A stretch of 64,000 nucleotides of DNA from Paucibacter sp. PLA-PC-4 (GTDB lineage Bacteria > Pseudomonadota > Gammaproteobacteria > Burkholderiales > Burkholderiaceae_C), in contig NZ_JAPFGP010000001.1 in NCBI RefSeq assembly GCF_026241155.1, positions 124,001 to 188,000 on the forward strand, read 5' to 3'. The position numbers and the translations under genes are program-made. Below the pieces are notes generated by a model. It saw nothing but the letters and a program-made list of their open reading frames with translations. It ran no database searches and was not told where the DNA came from. Position 1 is the stretch's first letter. Each line of letters starts with the position of its first letter. This document shows, in pieces, positions 37,126 to 47,208 of this stretch.

Positions 37126-37893
37126 TCAATGGGCGGGGGCTCGCAGCGCGACGCCGTCGGCCGCAAGTGCGCCGCGGATATGGCGCGCGAAATCCAGCGC
37201 ACCGGCTTGGTCGCCATGCAGGCACAGCGTGTCGGCGCGCACCGCCACGACTTTGCCGCTCAGCGCGTTGACGCTGCCGGCCAGCATCTGGCGGACCTGA
37301 GCCAGCGACTGGTCGGGGTCTTCGATCATTGCGCCGGGCAGCCCGCGCGGCGACAGCGAGCCGTCGTCTTGGTAGCTGCGGTCGGCGAACACCTCGTTGG
37401 CTGCGCGCAGGCCCAGCGCCTCGGCCGCCTTGATCATCTCGCTGCCGGCCAGGCCGAAAAAGACCAGGCCGGGATCGAAGTCGCGCACCGCCTGGGCGAT
37501 GGCGTCCGAGAGCTGGCGGTCCCTGACCGCCATGTTGTAGAGCGCGCCATGCGGTTTCACATGGTTCAGTCGGCCACCGGCGGCGATGGCAAAGCCGGAC
37601 AGTGCGCCGATCTGGTAGAGCACCATCGCATAGGCCTCGGCCGGCGTGATCTTCATCTCGCGGCGGCCGAAGCCCTGCAGGTCCGGCAGGCCAGGATGGG
37701 CACCGACCGCCACGCCCTTGGCAATGGCCGCACCGACAATGCGGCGCATTGTGCCCGGGTCGCCGGCATGGAAGCCGCAGGCGATATTGGCCGATGACAC
37801 ATAGTCGAGGATGGCGATGTCATTGCCCATGGTGTAGGCGCCGAAGCCTTCGCCCATGTCACAGTTGAGATCCAGGGTCTTGCTCGTCATCAT
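37126..37893 (-). CDS. pxpA: 5-oxoprolinase subunit A (LamB/YcsF family)
   Basis: Member of the LamB/YcsF family and likely the hydrolytic subunit of ATP-dependent 5-oxoprolinase (PxpABC). It is 255 aa with family blocks [17 protein letters not shown] (about 8-24) and [15 protein letters not shown] (about 35-49). A histidine-containing [10 protein letters not shown] follows in the middle, and the late part has LCLHGDQ. The start at 37893 overlaps pxpC by four bases and has a GGGAG ribosome-binding site. PxpA works with PxpB and PxpC, both encoded immediately upstream. Confidence 0.93.
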   Translation of the reverse strand: MMTSKTLDLNCDMGEGFGAYTMGNDIAILDYVSSANIACGFHAGDPGTMRRIVGAAIAKGVAVGAHPGLPDLQGFGRREMKITPAEAYAMVLYQIGALSGFAIAAGGRLNHVKPHGALYNMAVRDRQLSDAIAQAVRDFDPGLVFFGLAGSEMIKAAEALGLRAANEVFADRSYQDDGSLSPRGLPGAMIEDPDQSLAQVRQMLAGSVNALSGKVVAVRADTLCLHGDQAGALDFARHIRGALAADGVALRAPAH

Positions 37894-38831
37894 GCGGCTC
37901 CCAGTGCATCAGAAAACTGCTGCTCACGTTGCAGATACAGGGTCTGCGCGGTCTCCAGCGAGACCGGCACGAAGCGCAGCGCCTGCTGCGGCGCCAGCTG
38001 CGCGAGCAGCGGCAGGTCTACGCTGATCACATGGCCTATCTTTGGATAGCCACCGGTGCTCTGGCGCTCGGCCATCAAGACGATGGGCTGGCCGTCGGGC
38101 GGCACCTGGATGCTGCCGAAGTTGACCGCCTCGGAGATCAGCTCCCCGGGCTGGCTGCGCGCCAGTGCTGGGCCTTCGAGCCGGTAGCCCATGCGGTCGG
38201 ACTGCGGGCTGATGCGGTAGCTGTTCTCGGCGAACAGCGCCTGCGCCTCGGCCGTGAAGCCGGCCCAGTGCTCGCCGAGTACGACGCGCAGCGGCGTGAT
38301 CTCGGCGCTGGGCAGGGTGCTCACGACCGGGAGGTCCGGCAGCGCGCCGGCCGGTTGGAAGTCCGCCGCCTGGAGCCAGTCGCCTTTGCGCAGCGCTCGG
38401 CCCAGATGGCCGCCAAAGCCGCCGCGCACAAAGGTGCTGCGGCTGCCCATCAGCGTCGCGACTGAGAAGCCGCCGCGCACTGCCAGATAGCTGCGCAAAC
38501 CGTTGATGCGCCGCCCGAAGGCCAGTACGGCGCCGGCTGGCACGTCCAGCCGCCGGTTCAGCGCCATCGGCTCTCCGTCCAGCGTGGCCGACAGATCTGC
38601 GCCGCAGATCGCGATCTGGGTGGCAGCCACGAAGCGCAGGCAAGGCCCCATCAACACGATCTCCAGCGTGGCTTGGTCCATGTGATTGCCCACCAGCAGA
38701 TTGGCCAGTCGGTGCGAATACTCGTCCATCGCACCGCAGACCGGCACGCCTAGGTGCTGATAGCCGTAGCGGCCCAGGTCCTGCAGTTGCGACTGTGCGC
38801 CCGGTTTGATGACCTCGATATCGATGCTCAT
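37890..38831 (-). CDS. pxpC: 5-oxoprolinase subunit C (biotin-dependent carboxyltransferase-like domain)
   Basis: KipA/AHS2-type subunit, 313 aa from the ATG at 38831. It is homologous to the carboxyltransferase half of urea carboxylase. The N-terminal [20 protein letters not shown] (about 5-24) and [20 protein letters not shown] blocks are diagnostic. Further conserved stretches are [19 protein letters not shown] and, near the end, [20 protein letters not shown]. It overlaps pxpB by four bases upstream and pxpA by four downstream. An in-frame extension to 39341 runs through pxpB and is rejected. Confidence 0.93.
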   Translation of the reverse strand: MSIDIEVIKPGAQSQLQDLGRYGYQHLGVPVCGAMDEYSHRLANLLVGNHMDQATLEIVLMGPCLRFVAATQIAICGADLSATLDGEPMALNRRLDVPAGAVLAFGRRINGLRSYLAVRGGFSVATLMGSRSTFVRGGFGGHLGRALRKGDWLQAADFQPAGALPDLPVVSTLPSAEITPLRVVLGEHWAGFTAEAQALFAENSYRISPQSDRMGYRLEGPALARSQPGELISEAVNFGSIQVPPDGQPIVLMAERQSTGGYPKIGHVISVDLPLLAQLAPQQALRFVPVSLETAQTLYLQREQQFSDALGAA

Positions 38832-39532
38832 CTCCGCGCCTCCAGCATCGCTTCGTAGGTGATGGCGTCGATGCGCACGAAGCGGATCGCGTCGCCCGGC
38901 CCGAGCAGGCAGGGCGGTTCGGCACCAGCCTCGAACAGGCGCACCGGCGTGCGACCCAGGATGTTCCAGCCGCCGGGGGTTTCCAGCGGGTAGATGCAGG
39001 TCTGCTCGCGCGCGATGGCTACAGAGCCGGGCGGGATATGGGTGCGCGGCGTTGTGCGGCGCGGCATCGCGAGCTGCGGGTTCAGGCCTCCAATGAAGGG
39101 GAAGCCTGGCGCAAAGCCCAGCATGTAGACGCGATGGGCCGACTCCAGATGCAGCGCGATCACGCGTTCGGGACTCAGCCCGCAGCGCTGGGCCACATCC
39201 TCCAGATCGGGTCCGTAGTCGCCGCCATAGCAGACCGGGATCTCGATTACGCGGGGTGCGGCCTGCTTGGCATCGAGCGGCTGGGCCAGGCGTTCGAGCA
39301 ACAGGGTCTTCAGCGTCGCAAAGGGCGTGGGGCCGAAGCACTCGGGGCGGTAGTGCAGAGCCACGGTGCTGAAGGCGGGCACGATATCGCGCAGGCCGGC
39401 TATCGGCAGGGCGCGCAGGCGCTGCACGAAGGCGTGCACCCGGGCGCTCGTCTCGGGGTCCACGGTCGTGCCGAGCCCCACCAGCAGGCAGCGGTCACCG
39501 ACGGCGTCAATGCGCCAGTTTTCAGTCGTCAT
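38828..39532 (-). CDS. pxpB: 5-oxoprolinase subunit B (KipI/AHS1 family)
   Basis: KipI-type subunit, 234 aa, which with PxpC makes the ATP-using half of 5-oxoprolinase. The signature blocks are EIPVCYGGDYGPDLEDVA (about 96-113), the substrate-loop GFAPGFPFIGGLNPQLAMPR (about 138-157) and ETPGGWNILGRTPVRLF (about 183-199). It overlaps accC by four bases upstream. Homologues act as the AHS1 domain of urea carboxylase, next to a biotin carboxylase domain. The same four parts appear here as separate genes. Confidence 0.93.
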   Translation of the reverse strand: MTTENWRIDAVGDRCLLVGLGTTVDPETSARVHAFVQRLRALPIAGLRDIVPAFSTVALHYRPECFGPTPFATLKTLLLERLAQPLDAKQAAPRVIEIPVCYGGDYGPDLEDVAQRCGLSPERVIALHLESAHRVYMLGFAPGFPFIGGLNPQLAMPRRTTPRTHIPPGSVAIAREQTCIYPLETPGGWNILGRTPVRLFEAGAEPPCLLGPGDAIRFVRIDAITYEAMLEARR

Positions 39533-40902
39533 ACAGCAATCACTCCCGCAAGCAGGCCCTGGCGCTCGCGCTCGACCCAGCCGGTGTCGACCTCTCCCGC
39601 GATGAAGTCGGCATGTCCGGCCACTGCGGCCAGGAGTTCGACATTGTTCTTGACGCCCCCGATGCGGCTAGATGCCAGCGCTTCGCGCAGTCGGGCCAGC
39701 GCGGCTTCTCGGTCCTTGCCCCAAACGATCAGCTTGGCGATCATCGGGTCGTAGAAGGGCGTGATCTGGTCGCCCTCGCGCACGCCAGTATCCACGCGCA
39801 CATGAGCCATCTCCAGCGGCAGGCGGAACACCGTCAGAGGCCCGGGAGAGGGGAAGAAATTCTTGGCCGGGTTTTCGGCATAGAGCCGGCACTCGATGGC
39901 CGCGCCGCACTGCGCGATTTGCGCCTGTGTCAGCGGCAAGAACGTGCCGGCCGCGAGCCGGATTTGGGCCTGGACCAGGTCCCAGCCGGTGACCATCTCA
40001 GTGACCGGATGCTCGACTTGGATGCGGGTGTTCATTTCCAGAAAGAAGAACTCCAAGGTGTCGGCGTCGACGATGAATTCCACCGTACCCGGTCCTCGGT
40101 AGCGCTGGTGCGCAGCCAGTGCGACGGCCGCCGCAGCCATGCGCTCGACCATAGGAGCAGGCAGGCCTGGCGCCGGGCTTTCCTCGATGATCTTCTGGAA
40201 GCGACGCTGAACCGAGCACTCGCGCTCGAACAGATGCACGGCCGTGCCGTCACCATGGCCGAAGACCTGGATCTCGATATGGCGGGCGCGTGCCACCAGG
40301 CGCTCCAGATAGATGGTGCCGTCCTTGAAGGCCTTGGCCGCCAGGGCCTGGGTGGCGGCCACCGCAGCCAGCAGTTGCTCGGGCGTGTCGACTCGGCGCA
40401 TGCCGATGCCGCCGCCACCGCCGGTGGCTTTCACCAGCAGCGGGTAGCCGACGCCTTGCGCGGCCTGTTCGATGCCGTCGAGTGCGTCGATTTCGAAGCG
40501 CCTGCTGCCCGGCAGTGTCGGCACGCCAGCGGCCTGAGCGATGGCGCGGGCGCGCTGTTTGTCGCCCATGGCCTCGATGCTCTCGGGCGCCGGTCCAATC
40601 CAGCAGACACCGGCAGCCTCGGCAGCGCGGGCGAATCCGGTGTTCTCGGACAGGAAGCCGTAGCCGGGGTGCACGCCGTCGGCGCCGTGGCGCAGCGCGG
40701 CCTCAAGGATGCGCTCACCGTTCAGATAGCTCTGCGCGGCCGGTGCCGGGCCAATGGGTTCGGCGAAGTCAGCCAGCTCCACATGCAAGGACTTGGCATC
40801 CGCTTCGGAATACACCGCGACGGTTTCGATGCCCAAGGACTTGCAGGCGCGAATGATGCGGCAGGCGATCTCGCCGCGGTTGGCAATCAGGATGCGTCTC
40901 AT
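39529..40902 (-). CDS. Biotin carboxylase subunit
   Basis: ATP-grasp enzyme that carboxylates biotin on the carrier protein using bicarbonate, 457 aa. The N-terminal RRILIANRGEIACRIIRACK (2-21) and the glycine-rich ATP loop GGGGGIGMR (161-169) are standard. Catalytic residues lie in EMNTRIQVEHPVTE (about 290-303). It is one of possibly several AccC-type proteins in the genome; association with PxpBC, BCCP and a TRAP transporter argues for a dedicated catabolic role rather than fatty acid synthesis. It overlaps pxpB and lies 7 bp after dctM. Confidence 0.92.
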   Translation of the reverse strand: MRRILIANRGEIACRIIRACKSLGIETVAVYSEADAKSLHVELADFAEPIGPAPAAQSYLNGERILEAALRHGADGVHPGYGFLSENTGFARAAEAAGVCWIGPAPESIEAMGDKQRARAIAQAAGVPTLPGSRRFEIDALDGIEQAAQGVGYPLLVKATGGGGGIGMRRVDTPEQLLAAVAATQALAAKAFKDGTIYLERLVARARHIEIQVFGHGDGTAVHLFERECSVQRRFQKIIEESPAPGLPAPMVERMAAAAVALAAHQRYRGPGTVEFIVDADTLEFFFLEMNTRIQVEHPVTEMVTGWDLVQAQIRLAAGTFLPLTQAQIAQCGAAIECRLYAENPAKNFFPSPGPLTVFRLPLEMAHVRVDTGVREGDQITPFYDPMIAKLIVWGKDREAALARLREALASSRIGGVKNNVELLAAVAGHADFIAGEVDTGWVERERQGLLAGVIAV

Positions 40903-40909
40903 GGTGGAC

Positions 40910-42208
40910 TCAGCCCATCGCCCGTGGCAGCACCATCACGATGTCCGGGAACACCGTGATCAGCACCGTCGCCAGCACCAGCAGTAGGAAGAAGGGGAAA
41001 GCCATGCGCGCCAGGGTGAACAGGCCCTTGCCGGTGATACCCTGGATTACAAAGAGGTTGAAGCCCACCGGCGGCGTGATTTGCGCCATCTCGACCACCA
41101 GGATCAGGTAAATGCCGAACCACAGCGGGTCGATGCCGGCGGCCTGCACGGCGGGCAAGAGCACGGCCGTGGTCAGCACGACGATGGAGATGCCATCCAG
41201 AAAGCAGCCCAGCAGGATGAAGAACACCGTCAGCACAGCCAGCAGACCATAGGCCGAGAGGTTCAGCGAGGCGATCCATTGCGCCACGTTGGCCGGCAGG
41301 CCTGTGAAGCTCATCGCGCTGGTCAGGTAGGCCGCGCCCAGCAGGATGAATGTGATCATGCAGGACGTGCGCGCCGCGCCCGTCAGACTCGCGACGAAGG
41401 AGGTGCGACCCAAAGAGCCTCCCAGGCCGGCAATGATCAGCGATCCGATCACGCCGATGGTGGCGGCCTCGGTGGCGGTGGCGATACCGGCATAGATGGA
41501 GCCGATCACGCCGACGATCAAGAGCACCACCGGCGCCAGCAGGCGCAGGCGCTTGAAGCGCTCGGCCCAGCCGACCTGTTCGGCGTCACGCGGAACCTTG
41601 GCCGGATTGCGCAGTGCCCAGATCGCGATATAGCCTGAGAACAACAGCATCATCATCAGGCCTGGCAGGATGCCTGCGGTGAACAGCTTGACGATGGAGA
41701 CCTGGGCCGCGACGCCGTAGACGATCATCACGATGGACGGTGGGATCAAGAGGCCCAGCGTGCCGGCGCCGGCCAGCGAGCCGATGCTGATGCTCTCGTC
41801 ATAGCCACGCGCCTTCAGCTCGGGCAGCGAGATCTTGCCGATGGTGGCAGCCGTGGCGGCCGAGCTGCCGCTGACCGCAGCGAAGATGCCGCAGCCAAGC
41901 ACGTTCACATGCACCAACCGGCCCGGCAGGCCATTGACCCAGGGACCCAGGCCCGAGAACATATCCTCGGCCAGACGGGTGCGGTAGAGGATCTCGCCCA
42001 TCCAGATGAAAAGCGGCAGCGCGGTCAGGGACCAACTGGCGGTGGATCCCCAGGCTGTGGTGGCGAAGATCACGCCGGCCGGCGCGTCGGTGAACAGCAG
42101 CAGGCCCACTAGGCCGCAGCCGATAAGGGCCAACGCCACCCAGACGCCCAGGCCCAGCAAGAGGAAGAGCAGTGCCATCAGGACGCCCGCTTGTGCAAGA
42201 TCGCTCAT
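40910..42208 (-). CDS. TRAP transporter large permease (DctM)
   Basis: Large membrane subunit of a tripartite ATP-independent periplasmic transporter, about 12 transmembrane helices, 432 aa from the ATG at 42208. Typical motifs are LFIWMGEILYRTRLAEDMFS, then AAVSGSSAATAATIGKISLP in the first half, and the mirrored LGCFLDGISIVVLTTAVLLP with the VEMAQITPPVGFNLFVIQG signature of DctM near the end. An extension to 42259 overlaps the small permease. The gene belongs with dctQ and dctP upstream on the same strand. Confidence 0.93.
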   Translation of the reverse strand: MSDLAQAGVLMALLFLLLGLGVWVALALIGCGLVGLLLFTDAPAGVIFATTAWGSTASWSLTALPLFIWMGEILYRTRLAEDMFSGLGPWVNGLPGRLVHVNVLGCGIFAAVSGSSAATAATIGKISLPELKARGYDESISIGSLAGAGTLGLLIPPSIVMIVYGVAAQVSIVKLFTAGILPGLMMMLLFSGYIAIWALRNPAKVPRDAEQVGWAERFKRLRLLAPVVLLIVGVIGSIYAGIATATEAATIGVIGSLIIAGLGGSLGRTSFVASLTGAARTSCMITFILLGAAYLTSAMSFTGLPANVAQWIASLNLSAYGLLAVLTVFFILLGCFLDGISIVVLTTAVLLPAVQAAGIDPLWFGIYLILVVEMAQITPPVGFNLFVIQGITGKGLFTLARMAFPFFLLLVLATVLITVFPDIVMVLPRAMG

Positions 42209-42224
42209 CGGAGATGTCCCTTTC

Positions 42225-42734
42225 TTATTCGGTGCGGGCGGTCTCGCCGTCCGGCCCATCGCTCAGCGGACGGCCGCGCAGGCCACGCCACAAGCGGTCG
42301 ATCAGCATCAGCGCCAGCAGCAGCATGCCGACGGCCATGGCCAGCTGCGGTATCCACAGTGGTACGCGCAACATGCCCTGCGCGACCTCCTCGTACTGCC
42401 AGGAGCCATGCACGAACTGCAGCGTGTGCCATGCGGCCCAGACCGCCAGCGCCCCGCCCAGCGCCGAGGCCAGCAGCTCGTAGCCGCGCTCCCAGCGCTT
42501 GGGCAGGAAGTGCAGCACCAGGGTTACGCGGATGTGGTCACCATGGCGCATCGCATAGGGCAGGGCCAGGAAGGCCGAGGCCGCCATGGCCCAGGCAGCG
42601 AAATCATCGGCGGCTGGGATTTGATGCCCCAGCAGTCGCGCGACGATCTGCGCCGCGATCACCAGGCCGATACTGGCCAATGCGACGGCCGAGGCCGCCC
42701 CGGAGGCCTTGGAGAGACGGTCAAGGACGGCCAT
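42225..42734 (-). CDS. TRAP transporter small permease (DctQ)
   Basis: Small membrane subunit of the TRAP transporter, 169 aa, with four predicted transmembrane helices starting at about residue 18. The DctQ-type motif is DDFAAWAMAASAFLALPYAM, followed by RHGDHIRVTLVLHFLP (about residues 63-78), a recognised family signature. It lies between dctP (9-bp gap) and dctM (16-bp gap). Together the three make a sodium-dependent importer for a carboxylate such as 5-oxoproline. Confidence 0.92.
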   Translation of the reverse strand: MAVLDRLSKASGAASAVALASIGLVIAAQIVARLLGHQIPAADDFAAWAMAASAFLALPYAMRHGDHIRVTLVLHFLPKRWERGYELLASALGGALAVWAAWHTLQFVHGSWQYEEVAQGMLRVPLWIPQLAMAVGMLLLALMLIDRLWRGLRGRPLSDGPDGETARTE

Positions 42735-42743
42735 GGCGTTCGC

Positions 42744-43709
42744 TTACTTCTTGTTGAAGGCGTCGAGGACTTTGGCGCCGTCGGGACCGGCCTTCTTGGT
42801 CCACTCCTCGGCCATCGTCGCGCCGACTTTGTTGAGTTCGGCGGCGATCGCTGCCGGCACCGGCTGCACCGTGATGCCCTTGGCGGCCAGTGTCTGGGTC
42901 AGCTTGGCGGTCAGCTCGCGGGCCTGGGCCCAGCCGCGCGCTTCGGCCTTGGCACCGGCGGCCATCACGGCCTGGCGCTGCGCCTCGGGCAAGGCCATCA
43001 GCGAGCGCTTGTTGGCGATGACGATGGCCTGCGGTATGAAGGCCTGAGCGTCGTAGTAGTGTTTGACATAGTCCCAGGCCTGGGTGTCGACGCCGGTGGC
43101 CGGCGAGGTGATCATCATGTCGATCACGCCGGTCGAGAAGGCCTGCGGCACCTCAGCGGTCTGAATCGTCGTGGGCACCGCACCCATCAACGTGACCATG
43201 CGGCTGGTCGAGGCGCTGTAGGCGCGAAAGCGGGCACCCTTGAAGTCGCCGATCGCGGCGACCGGTTTCTTGGTGTAGATGCCTTGCGGCGGCCAGGGCG
43301 AGCCATAGACCAGCACAAGGCCTTGCTTATCCAGGCGGGCGGCGATCTGCTCGCGGGCGGCCTTCCAGAGCTTTTCGGAGGCGTCGAAGGAGCTGGCCAG
43401 GAAGGGCACGCTGTCAATCTCGAACATCGCGTCCTCGTTGCCCAGCGCCGACATCAGCACCTCGCCGATCGGCACGATGCCTTGCTGCACGCCGCGCTTC
43501 ACCTCGGGGCGCTTGAGCAGCACGCTATTGCTCTGAACCTTGAACTCCAGTTGGCCGGCGGTTGCTGCCTTCACGTCCTCGGCGAACTGGCGCACATTGA
43601 CGGTCAGGTAGTTGGCGTCGGGTTGTTCGGCCGACATATTCCAGGTCGCGGCCTGGGCGGTGGTGGAGAGCAGGACGGCGGCGGTGGCGCTGAGCAACAG
43701 GCGTTTCAT
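42744..43709 (-). CDS. TRAP transporter periplasmic binding protein (DctP)
   Basis: Binds the substrate in the periplasm and delivers it to DctQM. It is 321 aa from the ATG at 43709, with a signal peptide of about 20 residues (ending TAQA). DctP-family stretches include NSVLLKRPEVKRGVQQGIVP, the substrate-contact region GSPWPPQGIYTKKPV, ARFRAYSASTSRMVTLMGAV with the typical arginine, and VIDMMITSPATGVD. It heads the minus-strand operon. The substrate is inferred from the Pxp genes behind it. Confidence 0.92.
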   Translation of the reverse strand: MKRLLLSATAAVLLSTTAQAATWNMSAEQPDANYLTVNVRQFAEDVKAATAGQLEFKVQSNSVLLKRPEVKRGVQQGIVPIGEVLMSALGNEDAMFEIDSVPFLASSFDASEKLWKAAREQIAARLDKQGLVLVYGSPWPPQGIYTKKPVAAIGDFKGARFRAYSASTSRMVTLMGAVPTTIQTAEVPQAFSTGVIDMMITSPATGVDTQAWDYVKHYYDAQAFIPQAIVIANKRSLMALPEAQRQAVMAAGAKAEARGWAQARELTAKLTQTLAAKGITVQPVPAAIAAELNKVGATMAEEWTKKAGPDGAKVLDAFNKK

Positions 43710-43823
43710 CTCGGGCTTCCTTTTGGAATGAAGGGGGTGGGTGACGCGAATGTCCACCAATCCGGCATCGAGGTCGACCGAGAAATCTTTATGGGCCGTG
43801 GCTAGATTTGCTGATTCCTGGTA

Positions 43824-44216
43824 CTAACCCTTGCTCTGCAGACAGCCGCACAGCTGGCCGCGCGGCAGCGATTTTGTGTCGCCGCGCGGGCTCAGTGCGG
43901 CTATCTGGTCCAGCAGATAGGCGCCGGACACCGCCATGCCGGTGGCCAGGGGCGCCTTTGCCGAATTCGCCTCGGTCAGCATCAGATCGCCGGTCAGGCC
44001 CGACTGGCGCAGCGCAAGCGCACCGGCCGCAGCTCGCCGGCCAACGACAGTTCGCTGGCGCATGCCATGCCTCGCAGCCGCTCGGGCCGATCTGCTCGCG
44101 GGCCGCCAGGAGGACCTGTGCGATCGGCAACTGATTGGCCAGCTGTGCTCCTTAGCGCATAACCGAGCGGCGGCCAGCCCGTCCAGCGCGCGGCTGTGTA
44201 CGTCTGCCAGGGAGAT
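43824..44216 (-). pseudogene. comM: comM (Mg-chelatase-like ATPase) pseudogene, N-terminal remnant
   Basis: Broken copy of the competence/branch-migration protein ComM (YifB). The minus-strand fragments in order are SLADVHSRALDGLAAAR (matching the ComM N-terminus), QLPIAQVLLAAREQIG in a second frame (matching the DLPIAL...AASGQI block), ASELSLAGELRPV in a third frame, and RQSGLTGDLMLTEANSAKAP to MAVSGAYLLDQIAALSP. At least two frame changes and an internal deletion separate them, and the ATPase and C-terminal domains (most of the normal ~500 aa) are absent. The gene lies next to TorF-glnK-amtB, where I expect an intact comM in related Burkholderiales. Confidence 0.65.
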
Positions 44217-44296
44217 TGATCCCACCCCAGGACCGGTGCTTACCGATCCTATTTTTGATATTGCACGTTTGCTGACCCCGGGCGCGCTGCCTTCGC

Positions 44297-44330
44297 TGCA
44301 CCAATGGAGTGCCTGCACCAAGTGCGGGCA
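44297..44330 (+). promoter_or_regulatory. Candidate NtrC binding sites
   Basis: Two adjacent sites of NtrC type (TGCACC-N-GGTGCA-like half sites): TGCACCAATGGAGTGC (44297-44312) and TGCACCAAGTGCGGGCA (44314-44330). A third GGTGCA half site lies at 44353-44358. They are about 80-110 bp upstream of the sigma-54 promoter, the usual enhancer distance. Confidence 0.55.
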
Positions 44331-44408
44331 TCAAGCGTGGTCATCCTCTTTTGGTGCATTCCCGCGCGATCCGGGCCTCTTTCCCGGTTTCGCCTGAGGC
44401 GCCGAGCC

Positions 44409-44424
44409 TGGCACGGAAGCTGCA
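44409..44424 (+). promoter_or_regulatory. Sigma-54 (RpoN) promoter
   Basis: TGGCACGGAAGCTGCA matches the -24/-12 consensus TGGCAC-N5-TTGCA with one mismatch (C for the first T), with conserved GG and GC at the right spacing. It is 52 bp before the TorF start and would serve the nitrogen-regulated operon. Confidence 0.75.
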
Positions 44425-44475
44425 ATCCTCAGTTCGAACTTGCCTTCTCCCCATCCAAACAGCTAGGAGTTCCGC

Positions 44476-45554
<1,079 letters not shown>

Positions 45555-45601
45555 GCTCCACCGATCACAAGACTAGACAGACAAATCCCCGGAGATTCTT
45601 C

Positions 45602-47137
45602 ATGAAGAAACTACTTGCCAGCCTGGCACTGGCTGCGGCGGTGTTCGCCCCTGCAGCCTGGGCCCAAGACGCGGCGTCCGCGCCCGCCCTCGCCGAGGCC
45701 GCCTCGGCGGTCGTCGCTGCTGCTTCCGAAGCCATGGCCGCCGTGGCTGCCCCGGCCGCAGACGCCGCTTCCGCGCCGGCCGAAGCCGCCGCACCATCCC
45801 CCGTGCCCAACAAGGGCGACACTGCCTGGATGATGGTCTGCACCTTACTGGTCATCATGATGACGGTGCCGGGTCTTGCGTTGTTCTACGGCGGTCTGGT
45901 GCGCAGCAAGAACATGCTGTCGGTGCTGATGCAGGTGATGGTCACGTTCTCGATGATTGTCGTGCTGTGGGTCATCTATGGCTACAGCCTGGCCTTCACC
46001 GAGGGCAATGCCTTCATCGGCGGCTTTGATCGCCTCTTCATGAAGGGCATCTGGGATAACGCGGCCGGCACCTTCGCCAACGCGGCCACCTTTAGCAAGG
46101 GTGTCTACATCCCGGAGATCGTGTTCGCCGCCTTCCAGGCCACCTTTGCCGGTATCACCGCCTGCCTGATCGTCGGCGCCTTCGCCGAGCGCATCAAGTT
46201 CGGGGCCGTACTGCTGTTCATGGCGATCTGGTTTACCTTCAGCTACTTGCCGATGGCGCACATGGTCTGGTTCTGGATGGGCCCGGACGCCTATGCCTCG
46301 GCCGAGGTGGCCGCCGAGATGACCGGCAAGGCCGGCCTGATCTGGCAATGGGGCGCGCTGGACTTTGCCGGCGGTACCGTGGTGCACATCAACGCGGCCG
46401 TCGCCGGTCTGGTCGGCGCCTATATGGTCGGCAAGCGCGTTGGCTACGGCAAGGAATCCTTCACCCCGCACAGTCTGACACTGACCATGGTCGGCGCCTC
46501 GCTGCTGTGGGTGGGTTGGTTCGGCTTCAACGCCGGTTCCGCACTGGAAGCCAATGGCTTTGCCGCGCTGGGCTTCATCAACACGCTGGCCGCCACCGCT
46601 GCCGCCGTGCTGGCCTGGTGTATCGGTGAGGCGCTGCTCAAGGGCAAGGCCTCGATGCTGGGCGCGGCCTCCGGCGCAGTAGCCGGCCTGGTGGCCATCA
46701 CTCCGGCGGCCGGCAATGTCGGCATCGGCGGCGGCATGGTGATCGGCTTCGTCGCCGGCTTCGCCTGCCTGTGGGGCGTGTCGGGTCTGAAGAAGATGTT
46801 GGGTGCGGATGACTCGCTCGACGTGTTCGGTGTTCACGGTGTCGGCGGCATCGTCGGCGCGCTGCTGACCGGCGTGTTCAACTCGCCCAACCTCGGCGGC
46901 CCCAGCGCCGTCGGCGACTGGGTCACGGTGGCCATGGTGGCACCGGACGCCTACTCGATCGCCAGCCAGGTCTGGATCCAGTTCAAGGGCGTGCTGCTGA
47001 CCATCGTCTGGTCGGGTGTGGTCTCGGTGATCGCCTTCAAGATCGTCGACCTGGTGATCGGTCTGCGCGTGCCGGAAGAGGCTGAGCGCGAAGGCCTGGA
47101 CATCACCTCGCACGGCGAGACGGCGTACCACAAGTAA
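45602..47137 (+). CDS. amtB: Ammonium transporter
   Basis: Trimeric ammonium channel, 511 aa. A signal-like N-terminus is followed by an unusually long Ala/Pro-rich stretch (about residues 20-70), then 11 transmembrane helices. Channel motifs include the twin-His pair region DSLDVFGVHGVGGIVGALL near the C-terminus and DFAGGTVVHINAAVAGLVGA in the middle. The C-terminal tail, needed for P-II control, is present (RVPEEAEREGLDITSHGETA). The 47-bp gap to glnK contains no other gene. The low-complexity extension is seen in other betaproteobacterial AmtB. Confidence 0.95.
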   Translation: MKKLLASLALAAAVFAPAAWAQDAASAPALAEAASAVVAAASEAMAAVAAPAADAASAPAEAAAPSPVPNKGDTAWMMVCTLLVIMMTVPGLALFYGGLVRSKNMLSVLMQVMVTFSMIVVLWVIYGYSLAFTEGNAFIGGFDRLFMKGIWDNAAGTFANAATFSKGVYIPEIVFAAFQATFAGITACLIVGAFAERIKFGAVLLFMAIWFTFSYLPMAHMVWFWMGPDAYASAEVAAEMTGKAGLIWQWGALDFAGGTVVHINAAVAGLVGAYMVGKRVGYGKESFTPHSLTLTMVGASLLWVGWFGFNAGSALEANGFAALGFINTLAATAAAVLAWCIGEALLKGKASMLGAASGAVAGLVAITPAAGNVGIGGGMVIGFVAGFACLWGVSGLKKMLGADDSLDVFGVHGVGGIVGALLTGVFNSPNLGGPSAVGDWVTVAMVAPDAYSIASQVWIQFKGVLLTIVWSGVVSVIAFKIVDLVIGLRVPEEAEREGLDITSHGETAYHK

Positions 47138-47162
47138 GTCACGGGACGGGCTTCCCGTCTGT

Positions 47163-47192
47163 GCAAGAAGCCGCCTTCGGGCGGCTTCTTGC
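47163..47192. terminator. Intrinsic terminator, bidirectional shape
   Basis: Perfect 13-bp stem GCAAGAAGCCGCC (47163-47175) with TTCG loop and GGCGGCTTCTTGC (47180-47192), 26 bp after the amtB stop and 17 bp past the small minus-strand gene's stop. The T-run after it is short (GCTTTG), so it may be weak on the plus strand. Confidence 0.85.
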
Positions 47193-47208
47193 TTTGCGCA
47201 GTCAGCGC

